From assembly GCF_025175675.1 (NCBI RefSeq), contig NZ_JANIOA010000001.1:186001-250000 (forward strand): DNA of 64,000 bases, written 5' to 3'. The notes under the pieces were generated by a model. It saw only the letters and a program-made list of their open reading frames with translations. It did no database searches and had not been told where the DNA came from. The DNA is from Sedimenticola hydrogenitrophicus (GTDB lineage: Bacteria; Pseudomonadota; Gammaproteobacteria; Chromatiales; Chromatiaceae). A program made the position numbers and the translations under genes. This document shows positions 39,469 to 53,017 of this stretch, piece after piece; position 1 is the stretch's first letter, and each line of letters opens with the position of its first letter.

Positions 39469-40224
39469 ATGAAAATCCCTGGGGTGACCCACCTGCTGCT
39501 CATCACCTGCCTGCTGCTGGCAAACATGGGCACGACCCTGGCCGATACCGTCAACATTGCGGTGGCCAGCAACTTCACCGATCCGATCAAGGAGATCGCC
39601 GCCCGCTTCACGGCGCAAAACGGACAACGGATCAACCTGATATTCGGTTCCACCGGCAAACACTATGCCCAGATCAAAAACGGCGCGCCCTTCGCCGCCT
39701 TTTTTGCCGCCGACGAGCGCCGCCCGGAGCTGCTGGAGCAGGAGGGAGTGGCCATATCGGGGAGCCGTTTCACCTATGCGGTGGGCCGGATCGTGCTGTG
39801 GAGTCCCAAGGCGGGACTGGTGGATTCACAGGGCAAGGTGCTGGAGGGGCAGGCGTTTCAACACCTGGCCATCGCCAACCCGCGGCTGGCGCCCTATGGC
39901 AAGGCCGCCGAGCAGTTCCTGCAGAACCGGGGACTCTGGGAGGGCCTGCAGGGGCGCCTGGTGCGCGGCGAGAACATCGGCCAGACCTACCAGTTCATCA
40001 GAAGCGGCAACGCCGAACTGGGCCTGGTCGCCTACTCCCAGGTAAAAAGCCCCGGTCATCCGCCCGCAGGATCGCTGTGGGAGGTCCCCCCCGCCGAGTA
40101 CGACCCGATTGCCCAGCAGGCGGTGCTGCTGCAGGACCATCCGGTGGCCCGCGCCTTTCTCGACTACGTCAAAAGCCCCGAGGCCGTGGCCATTATCCGC
40201 GGGTTCGGCTATGCCATGCCTTGA
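39469..40224 (+). CDS. modA: ModA-like molybdate-binding protein
   Basis: A 251-residue periplasmic binding protein. A signal peptide (HLLLITCLLLANMGTTLAD) precedes the mature start TVNIAVASNFTDPIKEIA, typical of ModA. FGSTGKHYAQIKNGAPFAAF (about 63-82) holds the oxyanion-binding Ser and the conserved DAFFAAD-like strand. The C-terminus has YDPIAQQAVLL and AFLDYVKSPEA. It binds molybdate or tungstate for an ABC importer, but modB and modC are not next to it; the next gene converges. It is divergent from the TRAP operon. Confidence 0.88.
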   Translation: MKIPGVTHLLLITCLLLANMGTTLADTVNIAVASNFTDPIKEIAARFTAQNGQRINLIFGSTGKHYAQIKNGAPFAAFFAADERRPELLEQEGVAISGSRFTYAVGRIVLWSPKAGLVDSQGKVLEGQAFQHLAIANPRLAPYGKAAEQFLQNRGLWEGLQGRLVRGENIGQTYQFIRSGNAELGLVAYSQVKSPGHPPAGSLWEVPPAEYDPIAQQAVLLQDHPVARAFLDYVKSPEAVAIIRGFGYAMP

Positions 40225-40303
40225 TGCCCTTGCCCGGACCGTAGTCCTGGTAACATAGACAGGGCGGTATGGGCGGCTATGCGCTTGAGCTCCGCGGCCC
40301 GGA

Positions 40304-43300
40304 TCACAACCGCACCAACGCCACCGGAAAGGATTGCAGCAGGGTCGCCACCGGCAGCACCGCCAGACCCTCCTGCAGCACGACCTCAACCGGCTCACCG
40401 GTCAGCAGGTTGCGGCCGCCCTCGCCCGCCAAACGCTCCGGCAGCACAATCGAGCTATCCCCCCACACCCCGGGCCCGAGGGGCAGATCCCCGGCCCCGG
40501 GGGCAAGCCGGCTGTACCAGCGCGGGGCGACGCTGATCAGGCTGGTCTCCCCGGCACTACGGGCGAACGCGCAGAGATGCTCCGCCGCGGCTCCGCTCAC
40601 CACCAGCGGCACATAGGCCCCCTCCTGATAAACCGTCTTCCAGTGCAGGCGAATCCTCAGCAGCCGCCAGATCAGATAGAGTCGTGCACGACCGTCGGCC
40701 AGGGTCTCCAGCAGCTGCCGCACACGCCCCGCCAGCTCGGCCTGGGGTACAGCGGTGTACCGTTCCAGTTCGGCCAGCAGGCGCTGACGCCGGGGGAAGT
40801 CCACCGGGCGGCGATTGTCGGGATCGACCAGGTTGAATTCCCATAGTTCGCTGCCCTGGAACAGGTCCGGCACCCCCGGCGAGGTCAGCTTGAGCAGCTG
40901 CTGCGACAGGGCGTTGAACAGGCCCCAGCGCGCCACCTCCCGCTGGAACGGCAGAAATTCACTGAGGAAGAGATTGTTTTCACCGCTCTGCAACAGCCGC
41001 CGGATGAAGTGACAGAGCGCCTCCTCGTACTCCGGCACCGGATTGACCCAGCTGGTGTGCTGTTTGGCCTCGCGTACCGCCTTCAGCATATAGCGTTCGA
41101 TACGCGCCACATAGGCTTCATGACCGGCAGCATCCATCGACTGCAGCGGCCAGGTGCCGAGCAGGGTCTGATAGAGCAGATACTCGTCATTGTCGGACGG
41201 CGCCTTGCCCTGCTCCAGGCGGCGCTTGCGGTGGCGGTTGATCTGTTTCCAACGACGGCTCTGCTGCTGCCAGCGCTCGGGGATCTCGGACAGCACGTTG
41301 ATGCGCATGCGTACATCCTCGCTGCGCTTGCTGTCATGGGTCGAGCTGTTCAGCATGGTATGCGGCCACTGCGCCAGACGCTGGGCATTTTCGGCATGGA
41401 ACTCATGCAGCGGGACCGCGAAGTGCGCCGGATCGCCGCCCACCTCATTGAGCGAGATCAGGCGATGATAGCGATAGAGCGCGGTGTCCTCCACCCCCTT
41501 CGCCATCACCGGGCTGGAGACCTGCTGGAAATTCATCGCCAGCGCCGTCATCGCCGCGCAGGCACGCTCATCGGTGGCCGCGGCACTCTCCATCAGCAGC
41601 ACCGAGGCGATAAAATCGAATATGGTCACATCCAGCCCCCGGTTGGCCTTCTTGGCCAGGGCCACCGCCCACTCCACATAGCGGCGATCCAGGCTGCCGA
41701 CCTGTCCCTGGCGGACGTAGGTGCGGTAAACCGGGAAGTGCGCGATCACCTCGATCAGGGCCAAACGCAGGTTGTTGTGGGTGTAATCCCGGGTGTGCGG
41801 ACTGGACTCGCAGATGCGGCTCAGCTGCCCCGCCAGCACATTCAGCTCGCTGGCCATGGCGTGCTCCATGGTATGGCGTTTGCCCCGGTACACCAGCTGG
41901 CTGAAATCGAGCGCCTCGTGGATGAACCGGCGATAGGCACGGTTCAGGCCGCGTTCGCCCCGCGGATCGACCAGCAGGCGCGTCAGCAGATTGCAGAAAT
42001 CGTAGCCGGTGCTGCCCTGCACCGCCCAGTCGTCACGCAGGGGCTCGGAGCGGGCGAGGATCTTCTCCACCACCACGTAGAGCGCGGCGTCCCCTTCCAG
42101 GGCATCCAGACCCGCCCGCCGCTGCAGGCGGGCAAAATACTGGGCCGGATCATAGAGTCCATCGGGATGATCGATACGCAGGCCATCCAGCCGCCCGTCG
42201 GCAAGCAGGTCGAACACAAACCGGTGGGTCATATCGAAGACGCGGCGGTCTTCCATGCGCAGGGCGGCGAGATCGTTGATATCGAAGAAGCGACGATAAT
42301 TGATCTCGTCGGAGGCGACATGCCAGTCCGCCAGCCGCCACGCCTGGGCATCGAGCAGCCGGTGCAATAGCTGGAACGAGTCTGGATCGCCCAGCCGTCC
42401 ATTGAAGTCGTTGACCGTCTCCTGCACCATCCCCGCGATCTCCGGGCTGCCGGCGGTCAGCTGCAGCAGGCGGTGCTTGAACAGGCCGGCATCGCGCTGC
42501 CTGTCCAGAATCGCCTCGCGCGCGCCGGTCTGCCGCGACGGCAGGTTTTCGAACGCCGTGATCAGGCTCCCCAGTTCCAGGTAATCGGGATGGTCGGGGC
42601 CCAGCAGACCGGCCAGCAGGTCGAAACGGTGCCGCAACAGGCGCGGGTATTCGCCGGGATCGATCGGCAACCGGTGCTGGTGATACCAGACACTGAAGCT
42701 GCCGCCGCCGGCGTCGAATTCCAGCTTCAGCTCCCCGCCCTCCAGGGCCATGCCATAGCGTTGCGCCAGGATCGGCAGCAGCACCTTGCCGTGCAGTTCG
42801 AGCTTCTTCGGCTGCCAGTCGATATCGAAAAAAGCGGCGAATACCGACGCCTGGCCGTGCTCCAGCACATCCAGCCACCAGGCATTGTCGGCCCCCATCA
42901 CCCCCATGTGATTGGGCACCATATCCAGGATCTGCCCCATGCCATGGAACTTGAGCGAATTGCAGAAGACGGCAAACTCTTCCGCCGTGCCGATCTCCGG
43001 ATTGAGGCTGTTGTGATCGATAATGTCATAGCCATGGCTGCTGCCGGAACGCGCCCGGAGATAGGGCGAGCAGTACACGTGGCTGATGCCGAGCCGCGCC
43101 AGATAGGGGATCAGCTCGGTCGCCTGCGGGAAGGTGAAGTCGCGACTGAACTGCAGCCGATAGGTGGACGTCGGCACGCGCGCCTGGCGGGGGACGAGCG
43201 GGGGACGCTGGAGCGGGCGTTCCCGGCGCAGCGCCGCCGACAGCGAGAAGGGACGCGGGTCGCTGGCCCAACTCTCCAGGTGCAGCGGCAGCTTGCGCCG

Positions 43301-45400
43301 CCAGTTGGGGTGCTGGGTGGTGGTGGCGGGGATATTGACCTGATCCGCCACCCCGAACAGATCCTCCAGCTGCACCATCAGCAGTCGCGCCGGACTGCGC
43401 GCGAGCAGGACGTATACCGCCTCGGCAAACGCCGCGCTCACCGCCGGCAGTGATATCGAATTGACCGTCACCCCCTCCGGCAGCAGCCCCTCCTGCTCCA
43501 GCAGCAACAACAGTTCGGCGCGTTCACGGGCGCGCTGGATAACCTGCCCATGACGCGCCTCGGCAGTGGCGAACAGCCCCAGTTCGCTGCGCCGCAGGAT
43601 ATCGCGCCCCTCCCAGTAACCGCTCAGGGTCGGCATGTCATGAGTGGCGAGCACCGCCAGCGCCTGGGGCGGATAGTCGGCCGGCGGCAGCAGGCGGCCA
43701 TCGGCCGTCTTGGCGTCGATCAGGACGCGGTAGGAGAGTACCTGCATCGCGGCCAGCGCACTGCGCACCTCCTGCGGGACGGTCCCCAGGTCCTCGCCGA
43801 TGACCACGCACTGATTGCGTTGGCTCTCCAGCGCGAGGATGCCCAACAGGTCCGCGAAGGGATAAGCGACATAGGCACCCGCGGCGGGCGGCGAGCCGGC
43901 GGGCACCCAGTACTGGCGCATCAGCCCCATGACATGATCGAGCCGCAGCGCCCCGGCGTGGCGCATGTTGTGGCGCAGGGTGGCGATGAAGGGGGCATAG
44001 GCCGCCTCGAACAGCCGCGATGGCACCAGCGGGGGCAGGCCCCAGTCCTGGCCCAGCTGATTGTGCAGTTCGGGCGGCGCGCCGACCCCGACGCCGATGG
44101 CATACAGTGCCTGGTTGGCCCACGACTCGGCGCCGCCGCCATCCACCGAGACGGCTAGATCGAGATAGATGCCCACCCCGAGCCCCAGCTCCATGGAACG
44201 CCAGCCGGCGGCGGCGAGTTGCAGGCTGGCCTGCCACTGCAGGTAGCTGAAAAACTCGATGCGTTCACGATGCTGTGCGGCAAACGCCTGCACCTCCGGC
44301 GCCTGCGGCTGGCGAAAGGGCTCCGGCCACACCGGCCAGCCCCACACCTCCGGGTCCTGTTGATGAAAATGTTCCTGCAGCGCCTCGAACAGGGTGTGGT
44401 GATAGAGCCGCTCCCCCTCGCGCTCCTGGAAGGCGCGAAACTGCGCCGCCCACTCGCTTCCCGGCTGCAGATGCTGCTCGCGGAAGTGGCGGTAGAGCAG
44501 CTCCAGGACCGGCAGTTTCAGCGCCGCCACCGCTGCGTAATCGACCAGTTCGGTCTCGCGCTGCGCCTGCAGGCGTAGCTGGAACTCGGCCGAGCCCACC
44601 AGTGCGCGGGCCGCCTCGCAGCCGCGGTACTCCGCGATCGCCTCGACATCGAGATAAAGCAGATTCAGGTAGAGGCGACTCGACGGGCTGTAGGGGCTGG
44701 CGTGTTCCGGGTTGTGGGGAAACAGGGCATGCAGCGGATTGACCCCGACAATATCCGCCCCCCAGCCCGACCACTGCTCCAGCAACAGCCGCAAATCGGT
44801 GAAGTCACCGATCCCCCAGTTGCGTTCGGAACGCAGGCCATAGAGCTGTACCGCCGGCCCCCACAGACCGCCGGGGCGCTCCAGCGCGGCCGACAGGTAA
44901 CAGTTGCCCGGCGCGACGATGAGGCTTTGGGAGGCGATCACCTCCCCACCGCGGACGATGGCCAGTTGGTGATAACCCGGCGGGGGCTGGAGCGGTAACG
45001 CCAGCTTCCAGACGCTCGAAGGCCGGCCGTCCACCTCGCGCCACTGCAGGCGCGGCAATCGCGCCGGCTGGAACGGGTGGTCATGCTTCGTGCCATCCTC
45101 CAGCCGCAGGCGGCAGATCAACTCGGCGCCGGCCTCGGCATCCGCCATCACCAGGCGTACCCAGGGGTCGGTTTCCCCCGTCACCCGCACCGGTTCGAGC
45201 AGGCGCCGCCAGGGGCGCAGCCGGCACTCATCGATCGCCGCCGCCAGGCCCGCCGCGCTGGCGACGTCAAAGCCCATGGCGCCGAGCAGGGCGCGGCGGG
45301 TGGCGTCGGAGGGCCGGTGGGTGCGTTGCCAGTTATCCACGTACTCCGGCACTATCCCCGCCAGCTCGCTCAGGGTGGCCAGCAGTTCAGCCTGGTTCAT
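40304..45400 (-). CDS. Fused 4-alpha-glucanotransferase and malto-oligosyltrehalose synthase (MalQ-TreY)
   Basis: A 1698-residue fusion. Residues 1-720 are MalQ-like (RNWGIGDFTDLRLLLEQW, LRLDHVMGLMRQYWVP, VIGEDLGTVPQEVRSAL, LATHDMPTLSGYW). From about 743 TreY begins (STYRLQFSRDFTFPQATELI, CSPYLRARSGSSHGYDIIDH, LRIDHPDGLYDP, and later SSTHDSKRSEDVRMRIN). MalQ rearranges alpha-1,4-glucans; TreY turns the reducing end into a trehalose unit. A GGAGGG ribosome site precedes the chosen ATG at 45400. It overlaps the treZ end by 14 bases. Having both steps on one chain should channel maltodextrins toward TreZ. Confidence 0.9.
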   Translation of the reverse strand: MNQAELLATLSELAGIVPEYVDNWQRTHRPSDATRRALLGAMGFDVASAAGLAAAIDECRLRPWRRLLEPVRVTGETDPWVRLVMADAEAGAELICRLRLEDGTKHDHPFQPARLPRLQWREVDGRPSSVWKLALPLQPPPGYHQLAIVRGGEVIASQSLIVAPGNCYLSAALERPGGLWGPAVQLYGLRSERNWGIGDFTDLRLLLEQWSGWGADIVGVNPLHALFPHNPEHASPYSPSSRLYLNLLYLDVEAIAEYRGCEAARALVGSAEFQLRLQAQRETELVDYAAVAALKLPVLELLYRHFREQHLQPGSEWAAQFRAFQEREGERLYHHTLFEALQEHFHQQDPEVWGWPVWPEPFRQPQAPEVQAFAAQHRERIEFFSYLQWQASLQLAAAGWRSMELGLGVGIYLDLAVSVDGGGAESWANQALYAIGVGVGAPPELHNQLGQDWGLPPLVPSRLFEAAYAPFIATLRHNMRHAGALRLDHVMGLMRQYWVPAGSPPAAGAYVAYPFADLLGILALESQRNQCVVIGEDLGTVPQEVRSALAAMQVLSYRVLIDAKTADGRLLPPADYPPQALAVLATHDMPTLSGYWEGRDILRRSELGLFATAEARHGQVIQRARERAELLLLLEQEGLLPEGVTVNSISLPAVSAAFAEAVYVLLARSPARLLMVQLEDLFGVADQVNIPATTTQHPNWRRKLPLHLESWASDPRPFSLSAALRRERPLQRPPLVPRQARVPTSTYRLQFSRDFTFPQATELIPYLARLGISHVYCSPYLRARSGSSHGYDIIDHNSLNPEIGTAEEFAVFCNSLKFHGMGQILDMVPNHMGVMGADNAWWLDVLEHGQASVFAAFFDIDWQPKKLELHGKVLLPILAQRYGMALEGGELKLEFDAGGGSFSVWYHQHRLPIDPGEYPRLLRHRFDLLAGLLGPDHPDYLELGSLITAFENLPSRQTGAREAILDRQRDAGLFKHRLLQLTAGSPEIAGMVQETVNDFNGRLGDPDSFQLLHRLLDAQAWRLADWHVASDEINYRRFFDINDLAALRMEDRRVFDMTHRFVFDLLADGRLDGLRIDHPDGLYDPAQYFARLQRRAGLDALEGDAALYVVVEKILARSEPLRDDWAVQGSTGYDFCNLLTRLLVDPRGERGLNRAYRRFIHEALDFSQLVYRGKRHTMEHAMASELNVLAGQLSRICESSPHTRDYTHNNLRLALIEVIAHFPVYRTYVRQGQVGSLDRRYVEWAVALAKKANRGLDVTIFDFIASVLLMESAAATDERACAAMTALAMNFQQVSSPVMAKGVEDTALYRYHRLISLNEVGGDPAHFAVPLHEFHAENAQRLAQWPHTMLNSSTHDSKRSEDVRMRINVLSEIPERWQQQSRRWKQINRHRKRRLEQGKAPSDNDEYLLYQTLLGTWPLQSMDAAGHEAYVARIERYMLKAVREAKQHTSWVNPVPEYEEALCHFIRRLLQSGENNLFLSEFLPFQREVARWGLFNALSQQLLKLTSPGVPDLFQGSELWEFNLVDPDNRRPVDFPRRQRLLAELERYTAVPQAELAGRVRQLLETLADGRARLYLIWRLLRIRLHWKTVYQEGAYVPLVVSGAAAEHLCAFARSAGETSLISVAPRWYSRLAPGAGDLPLGPGVWGDSSIVLPERLAGEGGRNLLTGEPVEVVLQEGLAVLPVATLLQSFPVALVRL

Positions 45401-47264
45401 CAGCACCCTCCAGATACCAAGCCACCGAACAGCCGGGCAGTCTCCCCGCCGCCAAATCCGCCGCCAGATCCTCCGGCGGCCCGGCCGGACCGGCAAACAG
45501 CAACCGGCCCCGGGGCGGTCCGGCCACCGTCACCGTGGCACTCCCCAGGTTGGCCAGGACACTGAGGCGGGAGCCGTCCCCAAGCCGCCAGGAGACCTCC
45601 AGCGCCGCCTCGCCCAGCACCTCGAACCAGCTGCCGCGCGCGCCCGGCAGACGCGGCACAATGACCTGCTGGCGCAACGCCAGCAGCCGCCGGTACAGGA
45701 CCAGCCGGTCGCGCGACGGCGGGCTCTCCAGGGCGGACCAATCGAGCCGCGCCAGTTCGAAGGTCTGTTCGGCGCAGGGATCGGGAATGGTGGCGCGCAC
45801 CGCCGGGTCGCGAAAGCGGCTGAAGCCGGCGAACTCCTTGCGCCGTCCCTCGGTCACCGCCGCGGCCAGACCGGGCTCGAACTGGCAGAAAAAGGGGAAG
45901 GGTTCACGCGCCCCCCACTCCTCGCCCATGAACAGCAGCGGCGGTGGCGGAGCCGGCAACAGCAGCGCCGTCGCCGCCGCCAGCGCCTCGGCCCCGGCCA
46001 GGGCGGTCAGGCGCTCGCCGAAGGCGCGGTTGCCGATCTGGTCATGATTCTGCAGAAACGAGACAAAGGCGCTGGGCGGCAGGTGGGCACTGGGCTCGCC
46101 GCGGCGCGCGCCGTGGCGGTAGCCGGAGACCTCGCCCTGATAGGCGAAACCCTCGCTCAGGCAACGGCCCAGGTGGGCCGTGGCGTGCTCCCGGTAATCG
46201 GCATAGTAGCCATCCTGTTCACCGGTCAGCAGCACATGACAGGCGTGGTGCAGGTCATCATTCCACTGGGCATCGTAGCCGTGGGCACCCGCGTCCCCGC
46301 GTTCCAGATAGCGGACCGCATTGTGGTCATTCTCCAGCACCAGGTGGATGTGCCGCTCGCGTCCCAGCGTGGTCCGCACCACCTGGGCCAACTCCTCCAG
46401 GATGTCGGGCCGGCTGTCGTCGATAATGGTGTGCACCGCGTCCAGCCGCAGCCCGTCGAGATGGAACTCTTCCAGCCAGTAGAGGGCGTTGTGGATATAG
46501 AAGTCGCGCACCGTGCGGCTCATCTCGCCGTCGAAATTGATCGCCGCGCCCCAGGGGGTGTGGTGACGCTGGCTGAAGAATGGCGGCGCATAGAGGTGCA
46601 GGTAATTGCCCTCCGGACCGAAGTGATTGTAGACCACGTCGAGGAGCACCATCAGCTCGCGTTGATGGGCCGCCTGAATCAGCCGCTTGAGGTCGTCGGG
46701 GGTGCCGTAGCCGGCATGCGGGGCGAACGGCAGGGCACCGTCGTAACCCCAGTTGCGGTGGCCGGGAAATTGCGCCAGCGGCATCAGCTCGATGGCGGTG
46801 ATGCCGAGCTCCAGCAGATGGTCCAGCCGCTGCATGACGCCGGCAAAGGTCCCCTGCGGGGTGAACGTCCCGACATGCAGTTCGTAGATGACCGCCTCGT
46901 GCCAGGGCCGTCCGCGCCAATCGCCGTCCTGCCAGGCAAAGGCGCCGGAGTCGACCACCACGCTGGGGCCGTGCACGCCATCGGGATTGCCGCGCGATGC
47001 CGGATCGGGGACGCAGAGGCCGTCACCGATCTCGTAACAGTAACGGCTACCCGCCGGGACGGCGTCACACACCCGTTCGAACCAGCCCCCGGGCAACGCC
47101 GTCATGGGTTGCGGTGGTGCCTCGCCGAGCCGCAGCAGCACCCCCGGCAGTGCCGGCGCCCACAGACGAAAGCGCACCCCGCCCGGTTCCGTGAGCTGGG
47201 CGCCAAAGGGCATGCGATGCCCGCGCCGGGTGTCGGCCGGCGTAGAGGTAGTGGCTGAAGCCAT
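45387..47264 (-). CDS. treZ: Malto-oligosyltrehalose trehalohydrolase
   Basis: A 625-residue TreZ. An N-terminal beta domain (FRLWAPALPGVLLRL) leads into the GH13 barrel: YELHVGTFTPQGTF, MPLAQFPGHRNWGYDGALPF split over two strands, DVVYNHFGPEGNY, GLRLDAVHTIID (nucleophile Asp), LVLENDHN (acid Glu) and QNHDQIGNRAFGERL. TreZ cuts free trehalose from the TreY product. The ATG at 47264 has GGGAG about 8 bases upstream. It lies between treS-maltokinase and malQ-treY, 43 bases after the former. Confidence 0.92.
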   Translation of the reverse strand: MASATTSTPADTRRGHRMPFGAQLTEPGGVRFRLWAPALPGVLLRLGEAPPQPMTALPGGWFERVCDAVPAGSRYCYEIGDGLCVPDPASRGNPDGVHGPSVVVDSGAFAWQDGDWRGRPWHEAVIYELHVGTFTPQGTFAGVMQRLDHLLELGITAIELMPLAQFPGHRNWGYDGALPFAPHAGYGTPDDLKRLIQAAHQRELMVLLDVVYNHFGPEGNYLHLYAPPFFSQRHHTPWGAAINFDGEMSRTVRDFYIHNALYWLEEFHLDGLRLDAVHTIIDDSRPDILEELAQVVRTTLGRERHIHLVLENDHNAVRYLERGDAGAHGYDAQWNDDLHHACHVLLTGEQDGYYADYREHATAHLGRCLSEGFAYQGEVSGYRHGARRGEPSAHLPPSAFVSFLQNHDQIGNRAFGERLTALAGAEALAAATALLLPAPPPPLLFMGEEWGAREPFPFFCQFEPGLAAAVTEGRRKEFAGFSRFRDPAVRATIPDPCAEQTFELARLDWSALESPPSRDRLVLYRRLLALRQQVIVPRLPGARGSWFEVLGEAALEVSWRLGDGSRLSVLANLGSATVTVAGPPRGRLLFAGPAGPPEDLAADLAAGRLPGCSVAWYLEGADEPG

Positions 47265-47307
47265 GGTGGGCACTCCCTGTTGCAGTGGCGGTGGGCGGTG
47301 CGCTCGG

Positions 47308-50613
<3,306 letters not shown>

Positions 50614-50768
50614 CGGCAACGTCCATTGGCATCTCCCTGCATGTTCCGGCCTGCAACCTCTGGCCGGTCGTCACGCCCCCGGGGCGGTCGATGGGTCAAG
50701 CGGAATGGGACACAACCGGAAGCGATACGGGCCGCGGCAAAATTTACCCGCTCTTCCCATGCAACGGT

Positions 50769-50876
50769 GTAACTACTCACCCGGCCTGTAAGTGATTGGC
50801 CTGCCTTGCCGGCCTCACGCGATGGCTGGATCAAGATCGGCCAACAAGGCAGGCCAATCACCCCGTGAGTAGTTAC
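50769..50876. repeat. GTAACTACTC long palindromic element, copy 3
   Basis: 108 bases with ends GTAACTACTCACCCGG and CCCCGTGAGTAGTTAC, inner sequence reversed relative to copy 1. A 7-base CAACGGT lies on both sides (50762-50768 and 50878-50884), which may be a target-site duplication. It is downstream of the second LysE-type gene. The rest of the 50614-50952 gap shows nothing. Confidence 0.75.
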
Positions 50877-50952
50877 ACAACGGTATGAGTATAGATGCCG
50901 GGTGGTGGATCTTGAAGTTGGAGGGAAGGTGACGGCCAACCGCCGCGCCGGA

Positions 50953-51585
50953 TCAACGCTCCGTCAGCAGCAGCTTCAGCGCCAGTCCGGCGAATACCAC
51001 ACCGCTCAGGCGGTTGAGAATCAGCCCGCCCCGGCCCTTGCGCAGGAAACCGCCGATGCGCCCCGCCGCCAGGCTGATCAGGCCGAACACCAGCAGCGCA
51101 CTGAGCATGAACAGCAGGCCGAGGATGGCGATCTGCAGGGTGACGCTGCCCTGTGCCGGATCAAGCGCCGGATTGACGAACTGCGGCAGGAAGGCGAGGA
51201 AGAACAGCGACACCTTGGGATTCATGATGTTCATCAGCACCCCGCGCAGATAGAGCCGGCGATAACCGTCGCCGCTGCCGCGCGCGCCGAGTGTCTCGGC
51301 CGGTGCGCGGAACACCTGCCAGGCGAGCCAGGCGAGGTAGAGGGCGCCGCCGATCTTGAGCAGCGAGAAGGCCAGCGCCGACTCCTGGATGAATACCGCC
51401 ACGCCGAGCGCCACCGCGCCGGTATGCACCACCAGGCCGGTGCAGAGGCCGAGGGTAGTGACCACGCCGGCCAGGGGACCCCGGGCGATGGAGATGGTCA
51501 GCACGAACAGGTTGTCCGGTCCCGGCGACAGGGCCAACAGCACCGCGGAGGTGACGAACAGCAGCAGGGTGGCGGTTTCAAACAT
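50953..51585 (-). CDS. LysE-family amino-acid exporter
   Basis: A 210-residue LysE-type membrane exporter, about six hydrophobic segments. The N-terminal ALSPGPDNLFVLTISIARGP (18-37) and NIMNPKVSLFFLAFLPQFV (about 121-139) are family signatures. It is a paralogue of the protein at 31900-32523 but clearly diverged. It stands alone between a palindromic element and the glycerate kinase gene on the same strand. Confidence 0.9.
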   Translation of the reverse strand: MFETATLLLFVTSAVLLALSPGPDNLFVLTISIARGPLAGVVTTLGLCTGLVVHTGAVALGVAVFIQESALAFSLLKIGGALYLAWLAWQVFRAPAETLGARGSGDGYRRLYLRGVLMNIMNPKVSLFFLAFLPQFVNPALDPAQGSVTLQIAILGLLFMLSALLVFGLISLAAGRIGGFLRKGRGGLILNRLSGVVFAGLALKLLLTER

Positions 51586-51666
51586 GGCGGATCCTCGATT
51601 GAGCCACGATCATAGCATGGCAGCTACACGGCGATGATGCCCATTCAGGTCAGGCGGGAACAGGAC

Positions 51667-52896
51667 TCACCACTTCAGCCCGATCATCAAGTCCATCACA
51701 TTGGTGCCGGTGGGGCCGGTTTGGATCAGATCACCGCTGGCCTCGAGGAAGCGGCCGGAATCGGCCCGCGCCAGGCACACCTCGGGATCGATACCCAGCG
51801 CCCGGTTACCGCGTCCCACGCTGCCGCCGTCGACCAGGGCTCCGGCATCCTCGCCCGGTCCGTCGCCGCCGTCGGTGCCGGCGGCCAGGAAACAGAGGTC
51901 CCGGCGACCGGAGATCTGGGTGGCCACCACCAGCGCCAGATGCTGGTTACGCCCGCCCTGGCCGGGATGCTCCGGCAGCCGGATGGTGGGTTCGCCACCC
52001 CAGATATAGAGACCGGGCCAAGTATCGCGCAACTCATAGCCGAGGCGGCGGCCGAGCACCTCCACATCACCCCCCAGATGGGCCCGGTTCAGGGTCACGG
52101 CATAACCCAGCTCCCGTGCCTTGGCGGCGGCGGCCTCACGGGCATCCACCAGCGAGGCGACGACGCTGATGCGGATATTATCCGGCGGTGTCGCGGCGGG
52201 CGCCGGTGCGATCGGCAGCAGGGCCCGCAGCCAGTCGGGCAGTGACAGATCATCCAGGGTGTCCGGTTGCTGTGCCGCCACCAGCAATCCCGAGCCGATC
52301 ACCCCAGGATCGTCACCCGGCACATCCGAGATCAGCAACACCCGGGCCGGCCGCCCCTGCAGCAGCGGGATAAGGCCACCCCCCTTGATCTGCGAAAGGG
52401 CCTTGCGCACCCGGTTCATGGCATCGATCGGCAGGCCGCTCCCCAGCAGCCAGCGGTTGACCCGCTGCAGGGTCTCCAGGTCGATGCCGTCGCGGAGCCG
52501 CTCCACCAGCCCCGAGGTACCGCCCGAGATCAGAAACAGCAGGCGGCGATCGCCGGGCCGTGTGCGGATGAACTCCAGCAGCGCATCGCCGGCCTGCAGG
52601 CTGCGCGCATCGGGCACCGGGTGCCCCCCCTCGACACAGCGCAGCCCGCGGGCGCCCAGCAGCGGCGCATCGAGATGCCCCGGCTTGGAGATCACCAGGC
52701 CGTCCACCACCCGCTCCCCCAATGCCTCCAGGGCGCCCAGGGCCATCGACTGGGCCGCCTTGCCCAGGGCGATGAGCGAGACCGGTCCCGCCACGTCTTG
52801 CAGCGGATCCCGCACACAGGTACGCCCCTCGACGCGCGCAAGCGCTGCCTGAAAAATCGTCAGCAGGTCCCGGCGTGCGCCCGCCCTGTCCGGCAT
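51667..52896 (-). CDS. Glycerate 2-kinase (type II, MOFRL domain)
   Basis: A 409-residue glycerate kinase. The N-terminal DUF4147-type domain has ALGKAAQSMALGALEALG, VISKPGHLDAP, EGGHPVPDARSLQAGDALLE and LISGGTSGLVE. The C-terminal MOFRL domain has WGGEPTIRLPEHPGQGGRNQ and GTDGGDGPGEDAGALVDG. It phosphorylates D-glycerate to 2-phosphoglycerate. The start ATG at 52896 has AGGAG 7 bases upstream; the frame stays open for 44 more codons into the divergent gene's leader. It is divergent from the stator-like pair. Confidence 0.92.
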   Translation of the reverse strand: MPDRAGARRDLLTIFQAALARVEGRTCVRDPLQDVAGPVSLIALGKAAQSMALGALEALGERVVDGLVISKPGHLDAPLLGARGLRCVEGGHPVPDARSLQAGDALLEFIRTRPGDRRLLFLISGGTSGLVERLRDGIDLETLQRVNRWLLGSGLPIDAMNRVRKALSQIKGGGLIPLLQGRPARVLLISDVPGDDPGVIGSGLLVAAQQPDTLDDLSLPDWLRALLPIAPAPAATPPDNIRISVVASLVDAREAAAAKARELGYAVTLNRAHLGGDVEVLGRRLGYELRDTWPGLYIWGGEPTIRLPEHPGQGGRNQHLALVVATQISGRRDLCFLAAGTDGGDGPGEDAGALVDGGSVGRGNRALGIDPEVCLARADSGRFLEASGDLIQTGPTGTNVMDLMIGLKW

Positions 52897-53017
52897 GATG
52901 TGACTCCTGTTATGCAGTGGCTCTATATCAGTATAAACACAGGACCATTCTAGCCTCGTCAACCAGATATGGTAAGCTGGAGTCCATCGCTGGCCTGAAC
53001 ACCGCTGGGGAACACTC

